Of a stretch of 64,000 nucleotides of DNA, positions 1 to 8,295 are shown piece after piece. The DNA is from Paraburkholderia caffeinilytica. Lineage in GTDB: Bacteria; Pseudomonadota; Gammaproteobacteria; Burkholderiales; Burkholderiaceae. The first letter of the stretch is position 1. Every line of letters starts with the position of its first letter. The translations under genes and the position numbers were made by a program. The notes below the pieces were generated by a model. It saw only the letters and a program-made list of their open reading frames with translations, ran no database searches and was not told the origin of the DNA. Where the stretch lies: the NCBI RefSeq assembly GCF_003368325.1, contig NZ_CP031467.1, positions 806,001-870,000 of the forward strand. The letters are read 5' to 3'.

Positions 1-1205
1 CTGCGGTCGGCGGCGAACGCGAGTTCCGCGAAGGTGCCGGCAAAGCACGAGCCCGGCTCGATCAGCGCGAACAGCGAACGCGACGACACGTCGATACGCG
101 CCAGCGTGCGGCGCAGGAGGCCGATCGTCTCGCGCACGAACCAGTGGTCCTTGTGCTGCATCAGCGTGGCGTCGGTGGCGAGCAGATTGCGGGCGTCGCC
201 CTCGGTCTTGAAGACCCAGGTGCCGACCTCGAGCTCGTTGGTGCGCATCGACAGGATCGCGTCGTCGAGTTCGCGGGCAAACTGCAGCGGCCACCAGCTC
301 GTGCCTGCAGCGACGATCGCGTCGATCTCCGTGGCTTGTCCCGCTTGCGGCGCCTTCGCCGTGAAGGTCGCGATGCGCTTCGCACGATCGATCGTGACGT
401 CGAGCGTTTTATAGGTCAGGCCGTCTTCGCGATCGGTGCGTTCGATACGGGTGAGCATGACGCCTTGCGCATCCGACGGACGATCGCTTTGCTCCGCGAG
501 TTCGAGTGCACGCGCCTGTATCGTCTGATCGAACTGATTCGGCTTCACGACTTCATCCACGAGACGCCATGCTTTTGCGCGTTCGCCGCGAATACCCTCG
601 ACCACGGTGCAGAAGATGTCCGCACGATCGTGCCGCACCTTGCGTTTATCGGTGACACGCGTCAGGCCGCCCGTGCCTGGCAGCACGCCCAGCAGCGGCA
701 CCTCCGGCAGCGATACCGACGACGAGCGGTCGTCCACCAGATAGATTTCGTCGCAGGCGAGCGCGAGTTCATAACCGCCACCGGCGCACGCACCATTCAC
801 GGCAGCGAGAAACTTCAGACCTGAATGACGCGACGAGTCTTCGAGACCGTTGCGCGTTTCGTTGGTGAACTTGCAGAAATTGACCTTCCACGCATGCGTG
901 GACAGACCCAGCATGAAGATGTTCGCGCCCGAGCAGAACACACGGTCCTTCAGGCTCGTCAGCACCACCGTTTTGACTTCGGGATGTTCGAAGCGGATGC
1001 GCTGTATCGCGTCATGCAGTTCGATGTCCACGCCGAGGTCGTACGAATTCAGCTTCAGCTTATAGCCGTCGCGGATGCCGCCGTCCTCGGCGATGTCGAT
1101 GCCGAGGGTCGCGACGGGACCGTTGAAACTCAGCTTCCAATGCTTGTACTGCGAGGGATCGGTGCGGTAGTCGACCGGCGCGATTGCCTGTTCTGCTGTG
1201 GACAT
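1..1205 (-). CDS. boxC: Benzoyl-CoA-dihydrodiol lyase (BoxC), 3' end cut off by the window edge
   Basis: BoxC opens the ring of 2,3-epoxy/dihydrodiol benzoyl-CoA in the aerobic hybrid (box) benzoate pathway, releasing formate and 3,4-dehydroadipyl-CoA semialdehyde. The minus frame is open from an ATG at 1205 to the edge, giving the first 401 residues of a protein usually near 555. It starts MSTAEQAIAPVDYRTDP and carries crotonase-fold stretches such as CSGANIFMLG, NGACAGGGYELALACDE and LPEVPLLGVLPGTGGL. The Shine-Dalgarno AGGAGA lies 7 bases before the ATG. A sigma-70-like promoter and BoxR-type palindrome lie directly upstream. boxB and boxA would be expected beyond the left edge. The identity is secure; the C-terminal part cannot be seen. 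Confidence 0.95.
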   Translation of the reverse strand, partial: MSTAEQAIAPVDYRTDPSQYKHWKLSFNGPVATLGIDIAEDGGIRDGYKLKLNSYDLGVDIELHDAIQRIRFEHPEVKTVVLTSLKDRVFCSGANIFMLGLSTHAWKVNFCKFTNETRNGLEDSSRHSGLKFLAAVNGACAGGGYELALACDEIYLVDDRSSSVSLPEVPLLGVLPGTGGLTRVTDKRKVRHDRADIFCTVVEGIRGERAKAWRLVDEVVKPNQFDQTIQARALELAEQSDRPSDAQGVMLTRIERTDREDGLTYKTLDVTIDRAKRIATFTAKAPQAGQATEIDAIVAAGTSWWPLQFARELDDAILSMRTNELEVGTWVFKTEGDARNLLATDATLMQHKDHWFVRETIGLLRRTLARIDVSSRSLFALIEPGSCFAGTFAELAFAADR

Positions 1206-1245
1206 GGGGCGTCTCCTGACTGGACGATGCAAAACTTGTTTTTGA

Positions 1246-1274
1246 ACAATAGTGCATCATCACACCCATGTAAA
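1246..1274 (-). promoter_or_regulatory. Predicted boxC promoter
   Basis: On the minus strand, TTTACA (1269-1274) and TATTGT (1246-1251) are separated by exactly 17 bases and lie about 40 bases before the boxC start codon. TAGTGCA half-sites overlap the -10 side and abut the -35 side, so a repressor bound there would block polymerase. The promoter is a motif match only. Confidence 0.6.
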
Positions 1275-1287
1275 GCACTTTAGTGCA
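1250..1287. promoter_or_regulatory. Candidate BoxR operator in front of boxC
   Basis: A palindrome GCACTTTAGTGC lies at 1275-1286, immediately upstream of the predicted boxC -35. The half-site TAGTGCA occurs at 1281-1287 and again at 1250-1256. The two copies are 31 bp apart, about three helical turns, which fits a repressor binding the same DNA face twice. A one-mismatch relative of the palindrome lies in the boxR-boxD divergent gap at 2332-2343. BoxR binding is inferred. Confidence 0.6.
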
Positions 1288-1322
1288 TATTTGCTAGTAA
1301 ACCCTGGACACGGCACTGCACG

Positions 1323-2303
1323 TCAGCCCACCCCTGCTTCGTCCGGTGATTCCGCCGCGAGCCTTGCGGCAAGCCGGTCACGCAGCTGCAAGTAGGCGTC
1401 GGCCAAGGTTTTCTCGCTGGTGTCGAAGGTCATGTCGGCACGACCGTATAGTTCGCCACGTCCCGCCAGGATGCGCTTGAGGTCGTCCATCGCTTCCTTG
1501 TTGCCGGACATCGGCCGCAGGTCGCCTTGCGCGACGACGCGGCGCATATGCTCTTCGGGCGTGGCTTGCAGCCATACGGTGAAACAGTGCGACAGGAGCG
1601 CATTGAAGGTGCCCGACTCCGACACCAGACCGCCGGGCGACGCGATCACGGCGCGCTCATGCTCCTGAATCACCGCCTCGAGAGCGCGGTGCTCATAACG
1701 CCGGTAAGCGCTCGCGCCATAGAGGGAATGAATCTCGGACGGCGGACAGCCGGCGAGCTGCTCGATCACACGCGTGAGCTCGACGAACGGCACTTTGCGC
1801 TCCTGCGCCAGCATCCGTCCAAAGGTCGATTTGCCGGCCCCGCGCAAGCCGATCAAGGCGATCCGGTCCTTGCGATGCGGGTCGCGCGGCGCTTGCGCGA
1901 ACATGTCGGCAAGCGCCACGCGGGCGCGCTGCAGCGCCGCCTGGTCGCGCCCCTGCAGCAGTTCGCGGATCAGCAGCCATTCGGCGGAAACGGTGGTTTC
2001 GTCGCCGATTACTTCGGCCAGCGGGCAGTTGAGCGTCGCCGCGATCTGCCGCAGCACCAGCACCGAGGCGTTACCCACGCCCGATTCCAGATTCGCCAGA
2101 TGACGCTCCGACAAGCCGGTTTCGGTCGCCAGCGTCTTACGCGTCATGCCGCGGCGCGCACGCAGCAGACGCACGCGATCGCCCATAGCCGTCAGAAAAG
2201 GATCGCGCTCCTCACGCTCGCCACCCCGCTCGGCCCGGCCCGCGCGGCTTGCGTCCTCATCGGCAGGATCGTCCAGCGGCGCGGAAGAGTAATTTTGGTT
2301 CAT
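1323..2303 (-). CDS. boxR: BoxR/BzdR-type regulator: XRE helix-turn-helix fused to a shikimate-kinase-like domain
   Basis: This benzoyl-CoA-responsive regulator of benzoate catabolism has 326 residues. Residues about 38-100 form a lambda-repressor-like helix-turn-helix (MTRKTLATETGLSERHLANL). From about 145 there is a shikimate-kinase-like domain with Walker A GLRGAGKST at 152-160. In this family the kinase-like domain is known as the benzoyl-CoA sensor rather than an enzyme. The gene lies between boxC and the divergent boxD-bclA operon. Its predicted promoter (TTCACC at 2357-2362 and TATAGT at 2334-2339 on the minus strand, 17-base spacer) is covered by the operator-like palindrome at 2332-2343, so autorepression is likely. 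Confidence 0.93.
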   Translation of the reverse strand: MNQNYSSAPLDDPADEDASRAGRAERGGEREERDPFLTAMGDRVRLLRARRGMTRKTLATETGLSERHLANLESGVGNASVLVLRQIAATLNCPLAEVIGDETTVSAEWLLIRELLQGRDQAALQRARVALADMFAQAPRDPHRKDRIALIGLRGAGKSTFGRMLAQERKVPFVELTRVIEQLAGCPPSEIHSLYGASAYRRYEHRALEAVIQEHERAVIASPGGLVSESGTFNALLSHCFTVWLQATPEEHMRRVVAQGDLRPMSGNKEAMDDLKRILAGRGELYGRADMTFDTSEKTLADAYLQLRDRLAARLAAESPDEAGVG

Positions 2304-2331
2304 GTTTAACTACCTATTGAATGCGTTACAT

Positions 2332-2372
2332 GTACTATAGTGCTTGACAGGGTCATGGTGAACGGTTAATTT
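2332..2372. promoter_or_regulatory. Overlapping divergent promoters with a candidate BoxR operator
   Basis: The sequence GTACTATAGTGC (2332-2343) matches the boxC-side palindrome with one changed arm base. On the minus strand it contains the boxR -10 TATAGT (2334-2339), whose -35 TTCACC is at 2357-2362. On the plus strand it ends directly before TTGACA (2344-2349), with TAATTT 17 bases further on (2367-2372). One bound repressor dimer could therefore control boxR and the plus-strand catabolic operon together. Motif reading only. Confidence 0.6.
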
Positions 2373-2487
2373 TCGCCAAATATTGATCCAATAACAAACG
2401 CTGTCGAGATTTTTCGGCGGCGTCACGGAGATAGCGCAACAACACGCATGAATTAAGGTGCGTGCGCGCGCTGACCTGGAGGCTCGC

Positions 2488-2967
2488 ATGTCCCCACATG
2501 ACTTCCAACGCCTGATTGCGGGCGTGACAGGGCAACTCGCCGGCCGGCCGCTCGACGGCACGCTGGCCACGTGGCTCAACGACACTTATCCCGCGGACGG
2601 TCCGGCCTTCCGCGATCTGGCGGCGGCCTGCCGCACCGGCGTGGCGGAAGGCTGGCTGTGCAACCGCGAAGGCGGCGGCATTCGCTATGGCCGGATCTTC
2701 AAGGCATTGCCCGAGACCCATGGCTTTTCCGTCGACGTGGTCGATATGAAGGATATTGCCGGTCCGCATCACGTTCACCCGAACGGCGAAATCGATCTGA
2801 TCATGCCGCTCAGCGAAGGCGCCACGTTCGACGGTCATCCGGCCGGCTGGTGCGTGTACGGCCCCGGCAGCGCGCATCGTCCGACCGTGGCGAACGGGCA
2901 GGCACTGGTGCTGTATCTGCTGCCGCAAGGCGCGATCGAATTCACCGCCATCCCACCTTCCGCCTGA
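2488..2967 (+). CDS. DUF4863 family protein of the box operon
   Basis: A 159-residue protein of unknown biochemical function and the first gene of the operon that continues with boxD and bclA. I place the start at the ATG at 2488 because GGAGG sits five bases before it; an in-frame GTG at 2458 has no such site. The central part has a cupin-like pattern (HHVHPNGEIDLIMP at about 92-105, then GPGSAHRPTV at about 126-135), suggesting a small beta-barrel. I recall this family beside box genes in Burkholderiales. A role in handling a pathway intermediate is inference. The stop is 8 bases before the boxD start. Confidence 0.8.
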   Translation: MSPHDFQRLIAGVTGQLAGRPLDGTLATWLNDTYPADGPAFRDLAAACRTGVAEGWLCNREGGGIRYGRIFKALPETHGFSVDVVDMKDIAGPHHVHPNGEIDLIMPLSEGATFDGHPAGWCVYGPGSAHRPTVANGQALVLYLLPQGAIEFTAIPPSA

Positions 2968-2975
2968 GACTTGCC

Positions 2976-4574
2976 ATGACCGAACTATTGAAAAACCATG
3001 TTGCCGGCCAATGGGTCGCGGGCGACGGTGACGGCGTGACGCTGACCGACCCGGTTACCGGTGAAGCGCTCGTCCGCGTGTCGAGCCAGGGCCTGGATCT
3101 CGACCACGCATTTGGCTTCGCCCGGGAAGAAGGCGGCGCCGCCTTGCGTGCGCTGACCTATGCACAGCGCGCCGCCCGTCTTGCCGAGATCGTCAAACTG
3201 CTGCAGGCGAAGCGCGACGACTACTACGCGATCGCGACCGCGAACTCGGGCACCACGCGCAATGATTCCGCGGTCGACATCGACGGCGGAATTTTCACGC
3301 TGTCGTACTACGCGAAACTCGGCGCGTCGCTCGGCGACGTGCATGCGCTACGCGACGGCAACGCCGTATCGCTGAGCAAGGATCAATCGTTCAACGTACA
3401 GCACGTGCTCACGCCGACGCACGGCGTCGCGCTCTTCATCAATGCGTTCAATTTCCCGTCCTGGGGCCTGTGGGAAAAGGCGGCGCCCGCCCTGTTATCG
3501 GGCGTGCCGGTCATCGTCAAACCGGCCACGGCGACGGCATGGCTCACGCAGCGAATGGTCGCCGACGTGGTCGACGCGGGCCTTCTGCCGCCCGGCGCGT
3601 TGTCCGTCATCTGCGGCAGCTCTGCAGGTCTGCTCGATCAGATTCAGGCAGTCGACGTGGTGTCGTTCACCGGCTCCGCGGAAACCGCCGCGACATTGCG
3701 CGCGCATCCGGCTTTCATTGAGTATGGCGCGCGGCTGAATGTCGAAGCCGACAGCCTCAATAGCGCGATTCTCTGTGCCGACGCAACGCCCGATACGCCG
3801 GCCTTTGAACTGTTCATCAAGGAGGTGGTGCGCGAAATGACCGTAAAGTCCGGTCAGAAATGCACCGCGATCCGGCGCGCGTTCGTGCCTGAAGCATCGC
3901 TTGAAGCGGTGCTCGACGCACTCAACGTCAAGCTCGCGAAAATCACCGTCGGCAATCCGCGCAACGACACCGTGCGAATGGGTTCGCTCGTGAGCCGCGA
4001 GCAATACGAGAACGTGCTGGCCGGCATCGCCGCGTTGCGCGAGGAAGCCGTGCTCGCCTACGACGGCTCCGCAGCGCCGCTTATCGATGCCGACGCAACG
4101 ATTGCGGCCTGCGTCGCGCCGCATCTGTTCGTGGTCAACGATCCCGATAGCGCGACTTTGCTGCACGACGTGGAAGTGTTCGGGCCGGTGGCGACCGTCG
4201 CGCCCTATCGTGTCGCCAACGCAGCGAACAGCGCCCTTCCCGAAGCGCATGCCGTCGCACTCGCGCGACGCGGTCAGGGCTCCCTCGTCGCATCGATCTA
4301 TTCGAACGACGACGCGCACCTCGGCAAGCTTGCACTGGCACTCGCCGATTCGCATGGGCGCGTCCATGCCATCTCGCCGTCCGTCCAGCAGAGTCAAACC
4401 GGCCACGGCAACGTGATGCCGATGTCGCTGCACGGAGGACCGGGCCGCGCGGGAGGCGGCGAAGAACTCGGCGGCCTGCGTGCGCTGGGTTTCTATCACA
4501 GGCGCTCGGCCATTCAGGCATCGAGCGCGGCAATCGACGCTTTGACGCACACCACGCATTTGCCTGCAGCGTAG
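2976..4574 (+). CDS. boxD: 3,4-dehydroadipyl-CoA semialdehyde dehydrogenase (BoxD)
   Basis: BoxD oxidises the semialdehyde released by BoxC to 3,4-dehydroadipyl-CoA with NADP. The protein has 532 residues, longer than a standard aldehyde dehydrogenase and typical of this branch. The expected residues are present: Asn160 in FINAFNFP, Glu257 in NVEADS, and nucleophile Cys296 in KSGQKCTAIR. Numbering agrees with the structurally studied Burkholderia homologue, in which Cys296 and Glu257 are catalytic. The start at 2976 begins MTELLKNHVAGQWV. It is probably co-transcribed with the DUF4863 gene and bclA. Confidence 0.95.
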   Translation: MTELLKNHVAGQWVAGDGDGVTLTDPVTGEALVRVSSQGLDLDHAFGFAREEGGAALRALTYAQRAARLAEIVKLLQAKRDDYYAIATANSGTTRNDSAVDIDGGIFTLSYYAKLGASLGDVHALRDGNAVSLSKDQSFNVQHVLTPTHGVALFINAFNFPSWGLWEKAAPALLSGVPVIVKPATATAWLTQRMVADVVDAGLLPPGALSVICGSSAGLLDQIQAVDVVSFTGSAETAATLRAHPAFIEYGARLNVEADSLNSAILCADATPDTPAFELFIKEVVREMTVKSGQKCTAIRRAFVPEASLEAVLDALNVKLAKITVGNPRNDTVRMGSLVSREQYENVLAGIAALREEAVLAYDGSAAPLIDADATIAACVAPHLFVVNDPDSATLLHDVEVFGPVATVAPYRVANAANSALPEAHAVALARRGQGSLVASIYSNDDAHLGKLALALADSHGRVHAISPSVQQSQTGHGNVMPMSLHGGPGRAGGGEELGGLRALGFYHRRSAIQASSAAIDALTHTTHLPAA

Positions 4575-4669
4575 CGGCACGAGACCGGTTTCAAGCAGTC
4601 AGGAAGCAAACATCGCGCGGATCATGAGCACAAAACAGCCGGACCCGCCCCACCCGATGGAGGAGACAT

Positions 4670-6262
4670 ATGGAAACCCTGCTGGACGCCGCTGCGAGTC
4701 AGCCCGTCTCGAAGGTCGAGCCGCCGCCCGCGCTATTCAATTTCGCGGCCTACCTGTTTCGGCTGAATGAATCGCGCGCCGCCAAGACCGCCTACATCGA
4801 CGACACCGGCGCCACGACTTACGGCGAGCTAGAAGAACGGGCCCGCCGCTTCGCGAGCGCACTGCGCACACTCGGCGTGCATCCGGAAGAACGCGTGCTG
4901 CTGGTGATGCTCGATACCGTCGATCTGCCGATTGCTTTTCTGGGCGCGCTCTATGCGGGCATCGTGCCGGTCGTTGCGAACACGCTGCTCACCGCGGCCG
5001 ACTATGTGTACATGCTGACGCATAGCCACGCGCGCGCCGTTATCGCATCCGGCGCATTGCTGCCGAATGTCATACAGGCGATGGATACCGCGGAACACGA
5101 CGGTTGCCAGTTGATCGTCTCACAGCCATCCGGAAACGAGCCTTTAACAGCGCCGAGACTCGCCGATCTGATCGACGCGGCTACGCCGGCCATCAAAGCG
5201 TCCGCGACAGGCTGCGACGATATCGCATTCTGGCTGTATTCGTCCGGTTCGACCGGCAAACCGAAAGGCACGGTTCACACGCACGCGAATCTGTACTGGA
5301 CTGCCGAGTTGTACGCCAAGCCGATTCTTGGCATTGTCGAGAGCGACGTGGTGTTCTCGGCGGCCAAACTGTTCTTTGCGTATGGTCTGGGCAACGGCCT
5401 GACGTTCCCGCTTTCGGTCGGCGCCACGGCCGTGCTGATGGCCGAACGTCCTACGGCCGACGCGATTTTCACGCGCCTCGTGCGGCATCGCCCGACCGTT
5501 TTCTATGGCGTGCCGACGCTCTACGCCAGCATGCTCGTCTCGCCCAACCTGCCTGCGCGCGCCGACGTCGCGATGCGCATATGCACATCCGCGGGCGAAG
5601 CGCTGCCGCGCGAAATTGGCGAGCGCTTCACCGCGCACTTCGGCTGCGACATTCTCGACGGCATCGGCTCCACCGAGATGCTGCATATCTTCCTGTCGAA
5701 TCGCGCGGGTGCGGTCGAATACGGCACCACGGGCCGCCCCGTGCCCGGCTACGAAGTCGAACTGCGCGACGAAGCCGGTCATGCGGTGCCTGACGGCGAA
5801 ATCGGGGATCTGTACATCAAAGGGCCGAGCGCGGCGCTCATGTACTGGAGCAATCGCGAGAAGACGCGCGCGACGTTCCTCGGCGAATGGATACGCAGTG
5901 GCGATAAGTACCGCCGTCTCGCGAACGGCAGCTACGTATACGCGGGCCGCAGCGACGACATGTTGAAAGTAAGCGGTCAGTATGTGTCGCCTGTCGAAGT
6001 GGAGATGGTGCTGGTGCAGCACGACGCGGTGCTGGAAGCAGCCGTGGTCGGCGTGGATCATGGCGGCCTCGTCAAAACCCGCGCGTTCGTGGTGTTGAAG
6101 CGTGAATTCGCGCCGTCTGAGATACTCGCGGATGAGTTAAAGGCGTTCGTCAAGGAACGGCTCGCGCCGCATAAGTATCCGCGCGATATCCTGTTCATCG
6201 ACGATCTGCCGAAAACCGCTACCGGCAAGATTCAACGCTTCAAACTGCGCGAACAGTCATAA
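4670..6262 (+). CDS. bclA: Benzoate-CoA ligase
   Basis: This enzyme activates benzoate to benzoyl-CoA using ATP and CoA, the entry step of the box pathway. The 530-residue protein has the adenylate-forming P-loop YSSGSTGKPKG at about 190-200, the GIGSTEMLHIFLSN segment typical of benzoate and aryl CoA ligases, and the C-terminal catalytic lysine in KTATGKIQRFK (Lys520). A strong GGAGGAG Shine-Dalgarno lies a few bases before the ATG. It is 95 bases downstream of boxD and 8 bases upstream of an alpha/beta hydrolase gene, in one plus-strand operon. Substrate is inferred from similarity and context and may include substituted benzoates. Confidence 0.93.
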   Translation: METLLDAAASQPVSKVEPPPALFNFAAYLFRLNESRAAKTAYIDDTGATTYGELEERARRFASALRTLGVHPEERVLLVMLDTVDLPIAFLGALYAGIVPVVANTLLTAADYVYMLTHSHARAVIASGALLPNVIQAMDTAEHDGCQLIVSQPSGNEPLTAPRLADLIDAATPAIKASATGCDDIAFWLYSSGSTGKPKGTVHTHANLYWTAELYAKPILGIVESDVVFSAAKLFFAYGLGNGLTFPLSVGATAVLMAERPTADAIFTRLVRHRPTVFYGVPTLYASMLVSPNLPARADVAMRICTSAGEALPREIGERFTAHFGCDILDGIGSTEMLHIFLSNRAGAVEYGTTGRPVPGYEVELRDEAGHAVPDGEIGDLYIKGPSAALMYWSNREKTRATFLGEWIRSGDKYRRLANGSYVYAGRSDDMLKVSGQYVSPVEVEMVLVQHDAVLEAAVVGVDHGGLVKTRAFVVLKREFAPSEILADELKAFVKERLAPHKYPRDILFIDDLPKTATGKIQRFKLREQS

Positions 6263-6270
6263 GGTGATCC

Positions 6271-7137
6271 ATGCAGAACCCAGCGATTCCACCCCTTGCC
6301 AGCGAATTCTCCGACCTGCCCGCCACGGCATCGCACGGGCCGTTGCGCATCGAATATCGTTGGGTGAATGAAACGGCCGCCACTGCGCCGATCGCCGTCT
6401 TCCTGCACGAAGGACTCGGATCGATTGCAATGTGGCGCGATTGGCCGCAAACCTTGTGCGAGCGGCTTGGCATGCGTGGCCTTGTTTACTCTCGCCCCGG
6501 TTATGGACTGTCCACACCGCGCGAGCATGACGTCAAATGGCCGGTCGATTTCATGACCGCGCAAGCGCGAGATATCCTGCCCGCTTTGCTCGACGCGCTC
6601 GATATCGGCATGCAGGAGCGCACGCGCATGTGGGTGATCGGCCATAGCGACGGCGGTTCGATCGCGCTGCTCTATGCGGCGCAGCATCCGGATGAATTGG
6701 CCGGCGCGGTGGCCATCGCGCCGCATGTGTTCGTCGAAGACATCTCGGTGGAAAGCATCGCGCAGACCAAACAGCTCTACGAAACCACCGATCTGCGCAA
6801 TAAGCTAGGCCGCTATCATGCGGACGTCGATTCCGCGTTTTATGGCTGGAACGATATCTGGTTGAATCCGGCGTTCAGGACGTGGAGCATAGTCGGCGAA
6901 CTGGACACCATCCAACAACCGCTGCTCGCGGTGCAAGGCCACGACGACAACTACGGCACGATGGCGCAGATCGACACAATCGGCGAGCGCGTGCCGCATG
7001 CGCAACTCGTGAAACTCGATGCATGTGGGCACTCGCCGCATCGCGATGCGCCGGATGCGTTGAACGAAGCGATTGCGACGTTTATCAAATCACCGTCGAA
7101 AGCCCCAACGTCAACACCAGCGCGGTCACCGAAATAA
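6271..7137 (+). CDS. Alpha/beta hydrolase, last gene of the box operon
   Basis: A 288-residue alpha/beta hydrolase with nucleophile elbow GHSDGG (Ser126), oxyanion-side motif LHEGLGS near residue 46, and a C-terminal histidine in ACGHSPHRDAP. AAGGTGA before the ATG acts as ribosome binding site. Being 8 bases after bclA, it is almost certainly co-transcribed with it. A plausible role is hydrolysing dead-end CoA esters or ester forms of benzoate, but the sequence does not settle the substrate. Its last 53 bases overlap a convergent gluconate-permease remnant. Confidence 0.88.
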   Translation: MQNPAIPPLASEFSDLPATASHGPLRIEYRWVNETAATAPIAVFLHEGLGSIAMWRDWPQTLCERLGMRGLVYSRPGYGLSTPREHDVKWPVDFMTAQARDILPALLDALDIGMQERTRMWVIGHSDGGSIALLYAAQHPDELAGAVAIAPHVFVEDISVESIAQTKQLYETTDLRNKLGRYHADVDSAFYGWNDIWLNPAFRTWSIVGELDTIQQPLLAVQGHDDNYGTMAQIDTIGERVPHAQLVKLDACGHSPHRDAPDALNEAIATFIKSPSKAPTSTPARSPK

Positions 7138-7411
7138 TCGTTTCGCAAACGGTCCACGTCTTGAAGGTTTGCGGCACGGTCATACCGAAGTACTCCTTCA
7201 CCAGCCAGAACCCGCCGTCGTTCACGTGCGACAGAATCAGCGAGCCCGCACCGGTGGCCAGCACCAGCAACTCGGGCCGCACGCCGCCCGCCGTGCCCAC
7301 CGCCGCTGCGGCGATCGGGGCAAGACACGCGTTGGTGAACTTGAGGATCTGCTCGCGATTGAAGCCACGCGACTTGCCGAACGTGTAGAAGCTCAACAGA
7401 AGTCTCAACAA
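7085..7411 (-). pseudogene. Remnant of a gluconate permease (GntP family), N-terminus missing and internally deleted
   Basis: The translation ends with a GntP-family tail: GAGSLILSHVNDGGFWLV, then KEYFGMTVPQTFKTW and a last membrane helix. Only about 108 residues remain of a transporter usually near 450. It also reads from a segment like FTNxCLAP straight into IAAAAVGTAGG. In intact GntP proteins, as I know the family, these two segments are separated by roughly 70 residues, so an in-frame internal deletion is likely. It lacks a proper start and begins at a 10-bp tandem repeat that joins it to a RidA remnant. Non-functional. Confidence 0.8.
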
Positions 7412-7419
7412 GTCTCAAC
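7400..7419. repeat. Tandem 10-bp repeat at a deletion junction
   Basis: AAGTCTCAAC occurs twice without a gap, at 7400-7409 and 7410-7419. It lies exactly between the truncated gluconate permease (minus strand) and the truncated RidA remnant (plus strand). This looks like the scar of the rearrangement that fused the two broken genes. Confidence 0.85.
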
Positions 7420-7735
7420 TTGCGCGCAACGCTGACTCCTGTCAGCGCGGACGAAGCGTACCGGCACGCGCAGATGGTCGGGCTGACTCTGCTCGCCGTG
7501 CTGCATAACGAACTCGGCGATTTGCGGCGCGTGAAGCAGGTCGTCAAGCTGACGGGCATGGTCAACGCGGCGCCGGATTTCACCGAGCATCCGTACGTGA
7601 TCAACGGCTGCTCGGATCTGTTCGTCGATGTATTCGGCGATGCCGGTCGGCATTCGCGCTCGGCGGTCGGCGTGGACTCACTGCCGGGGCAACATCACGG
7701 TCGAGATCGAGGCGATCGTCGCGATTCAGGATTGA
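7420..7735 (+). pseudogene. Remnant of a RidA (YjgF/UK114) family gene, truncated and frameshifted
   Basis: The translated stretch contains the RidA-type sequence VVKLTGMVNAAPDF, then VINGCSDLFVDVFGDAGRHS and SAVGVDSLPG. The N-terminal half is absent. After LPG at about 7690 the frame is wrong. Removing one G from the run CCGGGGC restores NITVEIEAIVAIQD and a stop at 7733-7735, the expected end of such a protein. Both the missing start and the +1 shift show it is dead. The functional RidA-like gene at 60730-61083 belongs to a different subgroup. Confidence 0.8.
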
Positions 7736-7872
7736 CGGCCGCGCATTTCTCAACAAATACCCAAATTTCCACATCTTCACAAAAGTTACACAGGTAAGCG
7801 ACTATTCTGGCGCATCGCTGACCTGGGCACGTGGATGCCCTGGCGCATCCTCCCCGTGCCGGAGACATTGCC

Positions 7873-8214
7873 ATGTCCGTTGTGTCGAAGCCGTCCATTG
7901 CCTTCCATCGCAAACGTTTGGCGGGCGCACTGAGCGCCGTGTCGCTCTGCATGCTGCTCGGCGCCTGCGGCAACGACGACCGGGCACCGGACACGAGCAC
8001 CACGAGTTCTACCAATGGCGCCGGCGATAACGGCGGCGCTTCACAGGTCCTGTCAGCGAATCCGTCGTCCGCATCACCCGCCTCATCAGCCTCACCTGGC
8101 TTACCCGCACTCACGATTCAAACCCCAGCACTGCCCGCATCAAGCGCCGACGCGGCGCTGTCCGCTGCCGCGTCGACGCCGCTCGCCACACCCGTCATCC
8201 ACACCGTGGATTGA
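7873..8214 (+). CDS. Small predicted lipoprotein, Ser/Pro/Ala-rich
   Basis: The 113-residue product has a basic N-terminus, a hydrophobic stretch and lipobox LLGAC, with acylated Cys32. After the cysteine the chain is low complexity, rich in serine, alanine, proline and threonine, with no recognisable domain. I chose the ATG at 7873 because GGAGA lies eight bases before it and it gives a normal-length signal; an in-frame ATG at 7831 would add 14 unlikely residues. It is 81 bases upstream of the phospholipase C gene on the same strand and may be co-transcribed. Function unknown. Confidence 0.75.
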   Translation: MSVVSKPSIAFHRKRLAGALSAVSLCMLLGACGNDDRAPDTSTTSSTNGAGDNGGASQVLSANPSSASPASSASPGLPALTIQTPALPASSADAALSAAASTPLATPVIHTVD

Positions 8215-8295
8215 GTTCCGCGCCCCATGCGTCGCGCGGCTCATGCTTGCGCGCCGCATGGTTCGTTCCTCTTATGAAGATCGAAAGCCAAGACC

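Noticed and set aside
1..1283. Several open frames on the plus strand at the left edge
   Set aside because: The minus strand encodes boxC across this stretch, open to the window edge.
1527..2309. A 260-codon plus-strand frame opposite boxR
   Set aside because: BoxR's helix-turn-helix and P-loop are on the minus strand; the plus frame is arginine-rich noise.
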